Part shown: piece by piece, positions 17,479 to 29,319 of the stretch
Layout: each line of letters opens with the position of its first letter
How positions within the stretch are numbered: position 1 is the stretch's first letter
NCBI GenBank assembly: GCA_949358305.1
Contig: OX442322.1
Span: forward strand, 7,626,001 to 7,690,000
Length of the DNA stretch: 64,000 nt
Source of the DNA: Strigamia acuminata
Taxonomy: Eukaryota > Arthropoda > Chilopoda > Geophilomorpha > Linotaeniidae
Reading direction: 5' to 3'
The notes under the pieces: model-generated
What the model saw: only the letters and a program-made list of their open reading frames with translations
The model's database searches: none
Told to the model about the DNA's origin: nothing
Made by a program: the position numbers and the translations under genes

Positions 17479-18692
17479 TGCGTCTAAAAACACGTGTGTT
17501 TTGGCCGGGGATGAAAAAAGATGTAGCAAATTGGATTAAAGTTTGTGAACCCTGTCAAAGGGCGAAGGTCGAGCGGAGGCTACCGTATGGCGAGATGGAG
17601 ACCGCGAAACCGAGACGGTTGTTTTGGACCATTTACGTCGACTACTTCGGGAAAAAGTTGAAGTCCACTGGCGGACACTGCTACGCGTTCGTAATGGTGG
17701 ATGCAGCCAGTCGCTGGGTGGACGTTAGACTCACCGAAAAGGCAGACGTTTCTACAACAGTGAAACAACTTAAAAAGTTCACTTATAGATGGGCTTATCC
17801 AAAAACTATAATAAGTGATAACGCCCCAACCTTTCGCTCTGCCAAGTTCCAGGCACAGTGCGCCGAAATGGGAATGGTAAATAAATATATTTCCGCCTAC
17901 CATCCGCAGGGGAACTTGGCGGAAAGACTCAACCAATCACTTAAAACGTGCATCCTCGCGTATATAGACAAACATACGCGTTGGGATAAGCACATTGGTT
18001 CTTTTATTTTAGCAATTAATACTGCTTATCAGACCTCACTCAAATTTTCACCTTACATGATGGTCACAGGACAAGAAGCACGTTTTCCAGGAGATGTCGA
18101 CTCTGACACTGACGACGGAGAACCCTTACCACCAGATGAATCGCGTTTTCTTCATCGATACTTATTACGCATCCGTGAGGAGGCGAGGAAGAACTTGGAT
18201 GCCGCCCATCTACGCCATAAGCGTTGGTATGACCGAAAACGGCGGCCCCATACGTTTAAACCCGGGGATTGGGTCACCGTCAAAAGTCGTGTTTTGTCAT
18301 CAACTGATAAACAAATAAGTTCGGGTTTCCAACACCGGACTGAAGGCGTTTATATGATTCATCGACTCCTGGGGCCAAATACCGTGCTCCTGATGGACCA
18401 AGACGGGAAAATTTCCCAACCTATTCATGTGTCGGATCTTCGCCATTGGTACCGGGCTGAAGAGCCGGAAATCGAAGTTTCCGATGTCTCCAGTGTGGCT
18501 AGTGGGGCAGAGGATCACGAGGAATTGGATTCTGAGTTGGAAATTGATGAGGACATTCCCCAAGAAGACTTGGATGATATTTCTGCACGCGTTGTTAAAT
18601 TCCAAACTGAAGTCCGTAGTATTTGCGTCGACTTCGAAGAAAGGAATAAACGCGTCAAAACATCGAAATTAGCGGCAGAAATCATCTCCTAA
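17478..18692 (+). CDS. pol: TE3 integrase (frame-separated from pol)
   Basis: The frame is open from at least 17390, because the second zinc-domain histidine (in SGHLGIEKT) and the residues before it are encoded in this register upstream of the ATG at 17478. The ATG is therefore not the natural start. The zinc pair CEPC is at C23 and C26. The catalytic core has D55 (YVDYFGK), D114 (ISDNAPTF) and E149 (NLAERLNQ), spacing D-x34-E, one residue shorter than the usual x35. A GPY-like segment, a basic RKRRPHTFKPGDWV stretch and an acidic C-terminal tail follow. No chromodomain was recognised. Confidence 0.85.
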   Translation: MRLKTRVFWPGMKKDVANWIKVCEPCQRAKVERRLPYGEMETAKPRRLFWTIYVDYFGKKLKSTGGHCYAFVMVDAASRWVDVRLTEKADVSTTVKQLKKFTYRWAYPKTIISDNAPTFRSAKFQAQCAEMGMVNKYISAYHPQGNLAERLNQSLKTCILAYIDKHTRWDKHIGSFILAINTAYQTSLKFSPYMMVTGQEARFPGDVDSDTDDGEPLPPDESRFLHRYLLRIREEARKNLDAAHLRHKRWYDRKRRPHTFKPGDWVTVKSRVLSSTDKQISSGFQHRTEGVYMIHRLLGPNTVLLMDQDGKISQPIHVSDLRHWYRAEEPEIEVSDVSSVASGAEDHEELDSELEIDEDIPQEDLDDISARVVKFQTEVRSICVDFEERNKRVKTSKLAAEIIS

Positions 18693-20000
18693 TCGTGTCA
18701 ATGTTTTTGTTTATTCTTTGACAATTTTTAGTGTATTTTGTTTATTTTCTCTGGTTATTGCACCTTTTCATGTTCATTCTGCGCATGTCGGGACTCAAGT
18801 TTGCTATTTGTGATTGCTAGTAAGCAATTTGCTCAAGTGGTGGCGCTGAACGTCATTGGTCAGCTGACCAATGAGTCAGTTTTCACACATGTGTGTGACC
18901 GCCATTGTTTTTTCCACTTGTTGAGCAACGCGTATGCCTCGTGTAAGCGGGCGGAGATTGAAAACGCGTCGAGGCGATACACTTGAGCGCCTGACGGTCG
19001 AAGATTTGAGCCTGTTAAGTGTGCTGGTAGCCGTGAGTAACTTTATTTTATTTTCGTGGACAATTATGAACCATTTTGAGAGTTTGAGTGGCGAACGCCG
19101 ATGCTCGTGCCGCGCCGACAATAATGTAATTATTACGCGTTGTCATATTAGGATTAATGAGTAATTTTATTGTTCAAACTATATCACCTGACTTTTACGC
19201 GTTTTTTACGTGTTTTTGGTGTCAAAACGGCCCGAGTTAGGATTCTTCGTCACTCTCGCTTTTGAAAATCCAACATGGCCGAATTTTCCCCCCGCTTAGG
19301 AATGTGTGAGGGTCACGTGGTCGGTTTCTAACCTCAACCCGGGCTCGAGCGTCCATCTTTGTTGGACTTAGAAGATTTTCTTCGTGTTTAGTCATTCACA
19401 TGTGCTCACGCGTGTATGTTCACTCTTGTTTAGAATGCCGAGGCGAATGGAGATAGTTTATTGCGCTCTCTTTGTATTCTTATTTGCATTTTACTTAGAA
19501 GAAATTTGCTACTATTTAGTGATTTATACTTTGCATATTCTGATATTTATGTACAAGTTACTGTTCGCGTAATGCCAATTCATGTCTTATGCGTTTGTTT
19601 TTGGGTGTATTACATTATAGTTAGCGGAATCTATTTGGAGTGCAGACGAGAGTCATTTGTATGCTTTTGTGCATTTTTTGAACTGTTAAACCTGGCATTA
19701 TACGCGGTCTTTTTGTATTCAATTCGACTTAATCGTGCTATGGCGTGGTGGATCAGTTATGAGTTGTAGATATGTTAGTGAATGTTGAAGCACACGCGTT
19801 TTTTGTGATCATTATTTATATTTATGCGTTACATGCGTATGTGAGCTTTCTGGTGAAGACTAGCGTTATTATTCTGAGCACTGTGTATTTTTTGTTCATT
19901 CGCCATGTTTGGATGTGGTTTGCCCACGAGTGAATATTTTATTTGATTTGTAAATTTATTGTTGCGACTTTTTCTTCATCATTCAGTTTGAGATCTTATC
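18693..20000 (+). other. TE3 internal non-coding region
   Basis: This is 1.3 kb between integrase and the third ORF. It contains six ACGCGT sites (18928, 18964, 19135, 19197, 19408, 19794), often in TTACGCGTT-like contexts. A 102-codon frame at 19461-19769 is very hydrophobic, but the DNA is T-rich and no homology is evident, so I do not call it a gene. It may hold the promoter or splice signals for the third ORF. Confidence 0.6.
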
Positions 20001-20282
20001 ATGGCGGACCAGGACAGCAGTTCCGAGGGGGACGAATCACTCGATTTTACATCGGATGAGGAGCTTTATGAGGATGAAGGACTAGGCAGTATGGCAGGAG
20101 CGGAACAATGCTCAAGTGCGGGACAACGCCGACCTGCTTCGCGTCGTGGCGTTTACCGCCCTCCATACCCGGTACCCGATTTGTACGCGAAGGGACCGCT
20201 CCTAATCCCACCATATCATCCGGATCATCCTCGCGAAAGGGGATTTCCAAACTTCAAAATATGCCCCCTGTGCTCCGGCTAG
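20001..20282 (+). CDS. TE3 third ORF, N-terminal part, ending at an in-frame TAG
   Basis: A 93-codon ATG frame with an acidic start (SSSEGDESLDF), a Pro-rich middle and a last segment KICPLCSG before TAG at 20280-20282. The next long frame (20298) is in the same register, so the two are halves of one 2-kb ORF split by a single stop. CPLCSG before the stop and GHL after it fit the CxxCxGxG pattern of DnaJ-type zinc motifs. A single C-to-T change or stop-codon readthrough could explain the break. No signal peptide or membrane segment is present. Confidence 0.6.
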   Translation: MADQDSSSEGDESLDFTSDEELYEDEGLGSMAGAEQCSSAGQRRPASRRGVYRPPYPVPDLYAKGPLLIPPYHPDHPRERGFPNFKICPLCSG

Positions 20283-20297
20283 GGCCATCTGGAAAAT

Positions 20298-22007
20298 ATG
20301 TCAAAAGAATGCAACGCGTGTTTGGGGAAAGGCGTGCTCCGCCGTGGCAAATTTAAGATCTGGATGAGGAGGCTCCAAGCAATGGCCTTGCGGAAAAAGC
20401 GCTGGGACAGGCGAGATTTATCAAAATATAAGTGGCCGACGGTTTTCCAAGTCATTCGGGGAGACATCAGTGCGACTACGCGTTTTGTGCGGAGGCACGA
20501 GACGTTCTGGCGGAATACCATCGCGGAGGCCACAGCAGCGGGCATTCAACCCCTAAATTGGCAGTACCCCCCGCTCAACTCCATCATGCCGGTTCCGGGG
20601 GCCTGTGCTCCTCCTCTGCCGGCCCTCTTGAGAAGTTTTCCGACTGGAACGAGCACAATAAATGTGATCCGACATTCAAGGGAAAGTGATGTCCCCACCA
20701 TTACGCGTCCACTTCATTCTGCCGCGCTGCGTCAGCGGGAAGAGCCACAGACCGTAGTCAGGGCTGGAATGACGCGGGAGGCCGAGGAACAAGAGCGCGT
20801 CCGCCTCATCGAAGAAAGGAATGACCATCTTGTGGACGAAATTGCCCAACTGCGAAGACTCCATTTGGATGCGAAAGCTCGTGATCAAGCCGTCCCGCCG
20901 AATTCAACGGTGATTGTCACCGAGCGAGATCGCCCCAGTTTGCCAGCGATCGAGGGGGCGCCGATCTGCGAAGTCGAAGCATTGGCCATCGTTCCAGTTC
21001 GGGCGAGAGACCCGAGAACCATGCGTCCACGGCCGGCATTGGAGTTTCACCAGACCCAGAGTGAGGACGAAGAGATCACTGAGTGGGGAGAGGGAGCACC
21101 CGAACAACTAGCCATTGAGGGGCCGCCTGCTGCGGAAGGGAGCCGAAGAGGAGTTGGAGCCCTCATCCCTCGAAAGAGTGATAAGACAGTGATGCACGGC
21201 TTCACTCAACGTGCCGGGGAGTCGGCGGAGGATTTCCGAAAACGATGCTTTGCAACGCGTGCGCGTCGACAGGCGCGAGCCCAGGAGGAAGCTGAAAATT
21301 TCAGGGGAAGGGAGTTAGCCCTTTTGGAGAAGTTGGACGCGATCGATTGGTTCTACCCGGAGGACAACCCATACCTTGGCAGTATTACGGGATCGATCAA
21401 AGACCGAGCGATGTCCAGGCGGCGGGGTTGGTCAACGGATTTGTCGGGGCCCCAATTACAGTTGCCCATCCGACATCCGGATTTGGTGGCGACGGGTCCA
21501 CGTCGGCGATGTTTTGGAGATGCGTCACCTTTCAACATGCTTGCGATCCCTCGAGCCACCGACTGGGAGACGGCTATACGACACGTGGCAGCGAGACAGC
21601 GGTCCGATGGAAACCGGATGCGATTCCTGGATTACCAGGATTTCCCAGCCATGTTTTGGGCGCGGAAGGGATTTAACGAAATCTTCCCCTTTGGCACCCT
21701 TGACTGGCAATGTCCGACGCGTCGACGAGCGACGTCTTATATTCAGGCCGATCCGGATTTGTGGCGGCAATTTTTCTACGCCATCGCCCGCACGGAGCAC
21801 GGGTGGCCGGAATCGCAGGCCCATGCCATTCTGGAGCTTCGAAATGGACAAATCCTCTTCTTGGAAAGTCTCATCGCAGATGTACTCACGCGTTACCATC
21901 CGCGTACGGAGGAGCAGATGGAGGATGTGCTGGTGTATCGCGTCGTTGGATTGGTGGAGGAGCTTCTCCAGCTGATGTTCCCGGACGGCGCCAGTGATAG
22001 TGACTAG
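20298..22007 (+). CDS. TE3 third ORF, main part, unknown product with DnaJ-like Cys motif
   Basis: A 569-codon frame in the same register as 20001-20282. It opens with CNACLGKG, a second CxxCxGxG motif, followed by a very basic stretch. Residues about 155-195 are charged and heptad-like (AEEQERVRLIEERNDHLVDEI), a probable coiled coil. The C-terminal 230 residues are Trp/aromatic-rich and hydrophilic. There is no signal peptide, no transmembrane helix and no furin-like site, so it is not a retroviral-type envelope. I do not recognise a family. The intact length and ordinary codon composition suggest recent selection. It ends 413 bases before the 3' LTR. Confidence 0.7.
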   Translation: MSKECNACLGKGVLRRGKFKIWMRRLQAMALRKKRWDRRDLSKYKWPTVFQVIRGDISATTRFVRRHETFWRNTIAEATAAGIQPLNWQYPPLNSIMPVPGACAPPLPALLRSFPTGTSTINVIRHSRESDVPTITRPLHSAALRQREEPQTVVRAGMTREAEEQERVRLIEERNDHLVDEIAQLRRLHLDAKARDQAVPPNSTVIVTERDRPSLPAIEGAPICEVEALAIVPVRARDPRTMRPRPALEFHQTQSEDEEITEWGEGAPEQLAIEGPPAAEGSRRGVGALIPRKSDKTVMHGFTQRAGESAEDFRKRCFATRARRQARAQEEAENFRGRELALLEKLDAIDWFYPEDNPYLGSITGSIKDRAMSRRRGWSTDLSGPQLQLPIRHPDLVATGPRRRCFGDASPFNMLAIPRATDWETAIRHVAARQRSDGNRMRFLDYQDFPAMFWARKGFNEIFPFGTLDWQCPTRRRATSYIQADPDLWRQFFYAIARTEHGWPESQAHAILELRNGQILFLESLIADVLTRYHPRTEEQMEDVLVYRVVGLVEELLQLMFPDGASDSD

Positions 22008-22420
22008 CCAAGAAGTACCATTGCGAACTTGGTGAACGGTTTCTCGAACGTGACTTTTGTTTTCTGCGCAATTTTTAAGTTCAAATGGATAAGTCTCCAT
22101 TTGGACGCGTGTTTAATTTTATTGTTTGTGTTTAGCATTTCAAGTGATATTTGTGAACATTATATTTTACCCGACTGTGATATATTATTTATTTTTGTTT
22201 GTTTTCCAGTGTTTTCCGCGCCTGTTGTACCTATCCGCGTGTCCGGGAGACGCCTCATTCCTCCTCCGAGAATCATGTGCCGGTGGAGATGACCCCCTAA
22301 ATTTTCCTCTCGGTCGTGTGGATGGGTGCAATGAGCGTAGGAGTTCCAGCAATCAACGATTGCTTGGAAGCGTGAGTTTGTGTTAGTTTTAGCTTTTTTC
22401 AAAGTGTCAATTTGCCTTAC
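22008..22420 (+). other. TE3 3' untranslated region
   Basis: Non-coding, with one ACGCGT at 22105. I see no clear polypurine tract next to the LTR start, which is unusual and leaves the exact LTR start open. Confidence 0.6.
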
Positions 22421-23729
22421 TGTGATTTGAGTATATATTTTAACGCGTTTGACGCGAATGTTTTGATTTGCATCATGTTCATTTTTGATTGTGTTTAAGT
22501 TCGCTAATGTTGCGAGTGATTATGTTTGATTATTTTATTGATTTAATTGTATCGTTTCATTACCTTCATTCAAACAGAGTAATAAAACTCTGGCTGTGGG
22601 GGCGTGTCACGGCCCGTGTTTCCTACGCGTACAGTTTACGCATTGTCAACCCGTGTTTGTTCCCATTAAACCTAATTTGTGATTTTTCTACCTTTGTTGT
22701 TTTGTTTATGTTTGATACGTGAGTTTTCCTCATTTTCCTTCTCTCTTACTCTCTCCTAACTTTCTCTTCATTCTCTCACTTTTCTCTTATCTACTCCTAG
22801 TTTTTCTTCTTTAGTTTATGATTTCGATGCAAGTCTATTTGCATATCTATTTTGGTCATCACGCGTCGTCATCAGTCATACTCATCAGTATGCACCGACA
22901 GTGGTGATTGGCTCTTGACTCTTCCGTGATTGGTCAAGCTTGGTTGAGTCCAAGTTTACCTCTCACCCTATTTTTCCTCTTTTGCTTCAGTTGATCTCAG
23001 TATCCCGAACGCGTAGGTGCTCCTTTGGAGCCGGTGCTCATGGCTGAGATTTGACTCCGAAGCTCACTTGTAGCTTTGCATTCGCCCTGGAATTCTGCAA
23101 CACGGTTTCAGGCTTTCATTTCATTTCGCGTGTTAACTCACGGTTTTACACCACTCGTTCACCATTTGTTTTCCTGCTCCTTTTTGTTCATGTTTTATCG
23201 CCGTGACGCGTTATCCAAGGCCAAACAGGATTTGTTGGCCATAAGTTCGAAGTTTGTGTCGTTTATTTCGCGTGCGCGTGCATTTAGCTTAGTTTAGCCG
23301 CCTGCCATTCGGGCTTTAGCTTTAATTAAGCATTCAGTCAGGTTTAGAGTTAGGTTTAGGGCCCGTGCGTTGTATAAGCACGAGTAAATTGCCCATCCTC
23401 GTTCAAACTCGACAGTTTGGGGTTGCTTATGAGCCACTACGAGACGTGCATTCGTTTGCCTTCGTGTGAAAACACGATTGTTGGCGGGTCACGCGTTGGG
23501 TTTTGGTTCAGACGCGACTACCGGACATTCTGTCCCCGAGTTTTACAGCTCGGGATACCCGGCCACAAATAAATATTAGTGTGGTGCACAGTATCTGAGA
23601 GTGTGTTAGCTGCCACTTCCTGCGCACATGCGATTTACGGCAGGTACGAAACTACCAGGATGTGTGACTTTACTGTTTCGCGGCGTCTTTCAAACGCTTC
23701 TCAACCACCTAGACTCGCGATCCATCACA
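22421..23729 (+). repeat. TE3 3' LTR
   Basis: Bases 22430-23729 match the 5' LTR. I place the start at 22421 because TGTGAT there is the inverted repeat of the terminal ATCACA. Six ACGCGT sites lie inside (22443, 22625, 22861, 23009, 23206, 23491). It is followed directly by the ATT tract with no spacer. Confidence 0.85.
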
Positions 23730-26697
<2,968 letters not shown>

Positions 26698-26698
26698 G

Positions 26699-27700
26699 GT
26701 GTTTGGACGACTCCAATTTTTCAATCGTCTGGTGTGCTACATATGTAAAAATCACATTCTTATCCATTTTAAGATAAACTGATTTGGATATTTGTCTGTG
26801 CTCTCGATTAAAAGACAAGAGACGTGTACCCACAAGCCCGTAATGGTATGTATTGGCCTGGTATTTATTCTCCTGATCGTATGCGAAGGAACAACCTAAT
26901 AACTCGCATGCGTCAATTCTATCCGCATCTGATACATTTTCCCGCGATAGAAGGAACTTCAACACGTGTAGTTGCTTACTTGTGGTGGCAAACAACAATG
27001 GTGACATTCCCTCCTCGTTCTTCAGCATTTCTGCTCCTTTCGTCATCATATGTTGCACAATTTCCAAGTCCTTACTCATCGCAGCATGATGCAGAGCTGT
27101 CATACCGAGGTACGATGTAATGTTAGGATCAGCCCCCTTTTCCAACAGGTAGTGAACGATCTGTGTATGCTTTCGGGCAGTGGCTTCTATCAAACAGTTA
27201 GCGTTGAAGCCGTTGGACAGGTTGATGAGTGCGCCGCTTTCAACCAGATATTGCACAATGTCTAACCTGTTTCTGGAACAGGCGGCAAATAATGGTGTCT
27301 TTCCACTGCTAGTTTGGTGGTTTATGTTGGCGCCATGAGTAACAAGACATTTAGAAACCTGGAAATGCCCGGCATTTACAGCACACCACAAAGGAGTGGC
27401 GCATGCAATGACACGCCCATTCATGCAAACTCTGCATTCCTGATCGACAGATGGTTTGAAGCACGTTAATAAAATTTTTACAACTTCGAAATTCCCATTT
27501 TGCGAGGCAATGGCAAGTGGTGAGCAACTTTGTTCGCATTCATTGGTGATGTGGTTCAGAAGAAGACTGATTTCGTCATCGGGTTTACCTGTCAGGAGGT
27601 CGAATAAGGTGGTGGACATTCCGTCACGTGCTGCAGAATAAACTTGTCGTTCAAGGGTATCGTATGTTTGGTTTTGATACAAACTCGAGCAGTGTGTCAT
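26699..27700 (-). pseudogene. fem-1: FEM1-like ankyrin-repeat gene, truncated by the ATT tract
   Basis: A 334-codon ATG frame matches the N-terminal half of FEM1 proteins, substrate receptors of CUL2 ubiquitin ligases that read C-terminal degrons (established for the family). About six to seven ankyrin repeats are visible, for example TPLWCAVNAGHFQVSKCLV, TPLFAACSRNRLDIVQYLV and TALHHAAMSKDLEIVQHMM. The FEM1-typical linker RIDACELLGCSFAYDQEN leading to TYHY follows. Family members are about 600-670 residues. Here homology stops at the ATT tract, and the tetratricopeptide-like region and C-terminal ankyrins are missing. No splice donor is obvious at the break, and the missing half is not found elsewhere in the window. 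I infer a disrupted copy. A gene with an exon end hidden by the repeat is less likely. Confidence 0.8.
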
Positions 27701-27710
27701 CTCGACTGTT

Positions 27711-27755
27711 TCAATCGGATGTTGGATTTTGATGTAAACACGAGTCGTATGTCAT
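27711..27755 (-). other. Upstream 14-codon ORF, duplicate of the FEM1 start region
   Basis: A minus-strand ATG 55 bases upstream of the FEM1-like start opens 14 codons (MTYDSCLHQNPTSD) that align with the first 14 codons of the main ORF (MTHCSSLYQNQTYD), then stops at TGA. The DNA around both ATGs is similar (GAGATGACA in both), so the start region was tandemly duplicated. It could act as an upstream ORF if the gene is transcribed. Confidence 0.65.
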
Positions 27756-28052
27756 CTCTATACTCTGGCTCATTGTAAGTGAGTACCCTGTTCCTATTGG
27801 CCGAGCCTATTTAATCCTAACTGTTGCCTTTATACTTCCACCAGGAAATGTAGTTTTGTTGTATTTTTAATTTGTTTGATTATTATAATGGTTGAAATGA
27901 TGTTAATTGACTTTTATTTAGTAATAAAATATTTTAAAAAATCTTAAAGCAATTTTTTTACTTTAAAAAAATCTTGAAGCAATTGTTTTATGCTGTTATT
28001 TCTTCAAAATACATGCTTGTTCAGTTCGTTAAGTTTATTTGTTGCTTTTTCA
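27756..28052. other. AT-rich flank upstream of the FEM1-like gene
   Basis: No ORF. On the minus strand a GGCCAAT and a TTAAATAG lie 45-75 bases upstream of the upstream ORF, which could be promoter elements, but they are weak. The rest is AT-rich with a direct repeat of about 28 bp around 27935-27985 (TTTAAAAAATCTT-type words). Confidence 0.4.
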
Positions 28053-28450
28053 GGAAGGCATAATGATAATAATGTGGTCCCTTAATATACATAGGCTCAT
28101 TTTGTTTGTCTCAGCAAGCTGATTCCGAATATGTGTGGTAGAAGAGCCAAAGGTGTGCGGAAATGCCTAAAACTAATCTAAAAGTTAGGAATTAGGTCTG
28201 CGCCTAGACTCAAAACTTCGAATTGGAATTGTGCAAGAACCACGCACAGGAAAATTTCCAAATTTCTTTTGCTAGTTCCTTGGTTCCTCCTCCACCACCA
28301 CACCAAATTTCAGAACGTCACTCCTCTAGATTTAAAAGTTACAGACATGCAAACATTCAAACATTATCCATATAAACACCCAACTTCGAATTGGAATTGT
28401 GCAAGAACCACGCTCAGAAAATTCCCAAATTTCTTTTGCCAGTTCTTTTA
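28053..28450 (+). repeat. Dispersed repeat block plus S2-type units
   Basis: Bases 28053-28207 are the reverse complement of 7325-7482. Bases 28208-28370 are an S2 unit (GAATTGGAATTGTGCAAGAA, then TTCCTTGGTTCCTCCTCC). Bases 28375-28450 are a partial second unit. It is non-coding. Confidence 0.7.
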
Positions 28451-28643
28451 AAAACGACATTAGATTGGATGGACGCCATCCACAGTAATGTTTTAGGCCA
28501 AGCTCCAATGCCCGAGTACACCGTAAAAAGACTTAGACATGGCATCTCTAGAACAAGGATTCAACTTCACAAAGACAGATGTACATAGAGAAAGAGTAAG
28601 TACTGCTGTCGAGTTGCTACAAGGGCGCTTGGATAGCAGCTAC
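28451..28643. other. Unassigned sequence inside the S2 cluster
   Basis: Plus-strand sequence here interrupts an S2 unit and continues its frame for about 40 codons (LDWMDAIHSNVLGQAP) to a stop at 28586. I do not recognise the peptide. It may be a fragment of another element. Confidence 0.35.
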
Positions 28644-28826
28644 TTATTGAACATTTCCAATGTTTAGAAGTTTGAAATTAGGTGTTTGAGTGTCTGTAAC
28701 TTTTTAATCAAGAGGAGTGACATTCTGAAATTTGGTGTGGTGGTGGAGGATGAACCAAGGAACAGGCAAAAGAAATTTGGGAATTTTCCTGTGCTTGGTT
28801 CTTGCACAATTCCAATTCAAAGTTGG
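28644..28826 (-). repeat. S2-type unit, reverse orientation
   Basis: This copy reads on the minus strand, opposite to the units at 28208-28450 and 29320-29590, with the same CCACCACCACACC and AGAACC words. It directly precedes the 14-bp minisatellite. Confidence 0.7.
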
Positions 28827-28833
28827 GTGTTAT

Positions 28834-29125
28834 CTATCTCATTTTCACTATCTCATCTTCGCTATATCATCTTCACTATCTCATCTTCACTATCTCATCT
28901 TCACTATCTCATCTTCACTATCTCATCTTCACTATCTCATCTTCACTATCTCATCTTCACTATCTCATTTTTACTATTTCATTTTTACTATCTTATCTTC
29001 ATTATCTCATCTTCATTATCTCATCTTCACTATCTCATTTTCACTATCTCATCTTCATTATCTCATCTTCACTATCTATCTCATTATCTCATCTTCATTA
29101 TCTCATCTTTATTATCTCATCTCAT
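28834..29125 (+). repeat. 14-bp minisatellite, TATCTCATCTTCAC, about 21 copies
   Basis: The unit TATCTCATCTTCAC repeats with small variants (TCATTATC, TTTACTATT). All three frames stay open because the unit lacks stops, giving spurious LSHLHYLIF-type proteins. The same unit recurs in the opposite orientation at 42344-43069. Confidence 0.93.
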
Positions 29126-29319
29126 TTACACTATTTTTTTTTTACAATAATTAAAATATTAAATAAATACATTAACAAACCTAAAAGTAATTTTGTAAAG
29201 TTAATGTTTTCTATACAATGTAAAGTGTTCTTTAACACAATAAAATTTAAAGCTAATTTTCATCTTTAACAAAATTTATAAATCCTATTTAAAACTTGTA
29301 AATATTAAAATTACAATTT
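29126..29319. repeat. AT-rich block shared (inverted) with about 7620-7790
   Basis: The reverse complement shares GTTAAAGAACACTTTACA and ACTTTACAAAATTA words with the block at 7620-7790. It is non-coding. Confidence 0.55.

Larger units (their letters stand above)
1..17512. repeat. Left copy of a 17.5-kb perfect direct repeat
   Basis: Base 1 corresponds to base 46489, and the match runs to the window end at 64000 (offset 46,488). Every long reading frame in this block recurs with the same length and translation at +46,488, including the damaged ones such as the frame-broken LINE and the RNase H-less gypsy element. Stretches I compared base by base were identical. The true extent is unknown because the window cuts both copies. 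Either a very recent tandem duplication of a unit of about 46.5 kb or an assembly loop explains this. Confidence 0.95.
10103..23729 (+). mobile_element. TE3, giant Ty3/gypsy-like element with AT-hooks and a third ORF
   Basis: The 13.6-kb element has 1.3-kb LTRs differing at four bases that I can see. An 18-base primer site follows the 5' LTR after two bases, then come gag, pol (PR-RT-RNase H), an AT-hook linker, integrase, a 1.3-kb non-coding gap and a third ORF without envelope features. The 5' LTR lacks the first 9 bp of the 3' LTR and joins the LINE. The 3' LTR joins the giant ATT tract. No target duplication is visible. The element carries 36 ACGCGT sites. Confidence 0.9.

Noticed and set aside
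20001-22007. TE3 third ORF as a retroviral-type envelope
   Set aside because: There is no signal peptide, transmembrane segment, cleavage site or glycosylation-rich ectodomain.
28686-29269. Repetitive LSHLHYLIF-type proteins here and at 42271-43116 (minus)
   Set aside because: They are frames kept open by the stop-free 14-bp minisatellite. All registers give similar nonsense.
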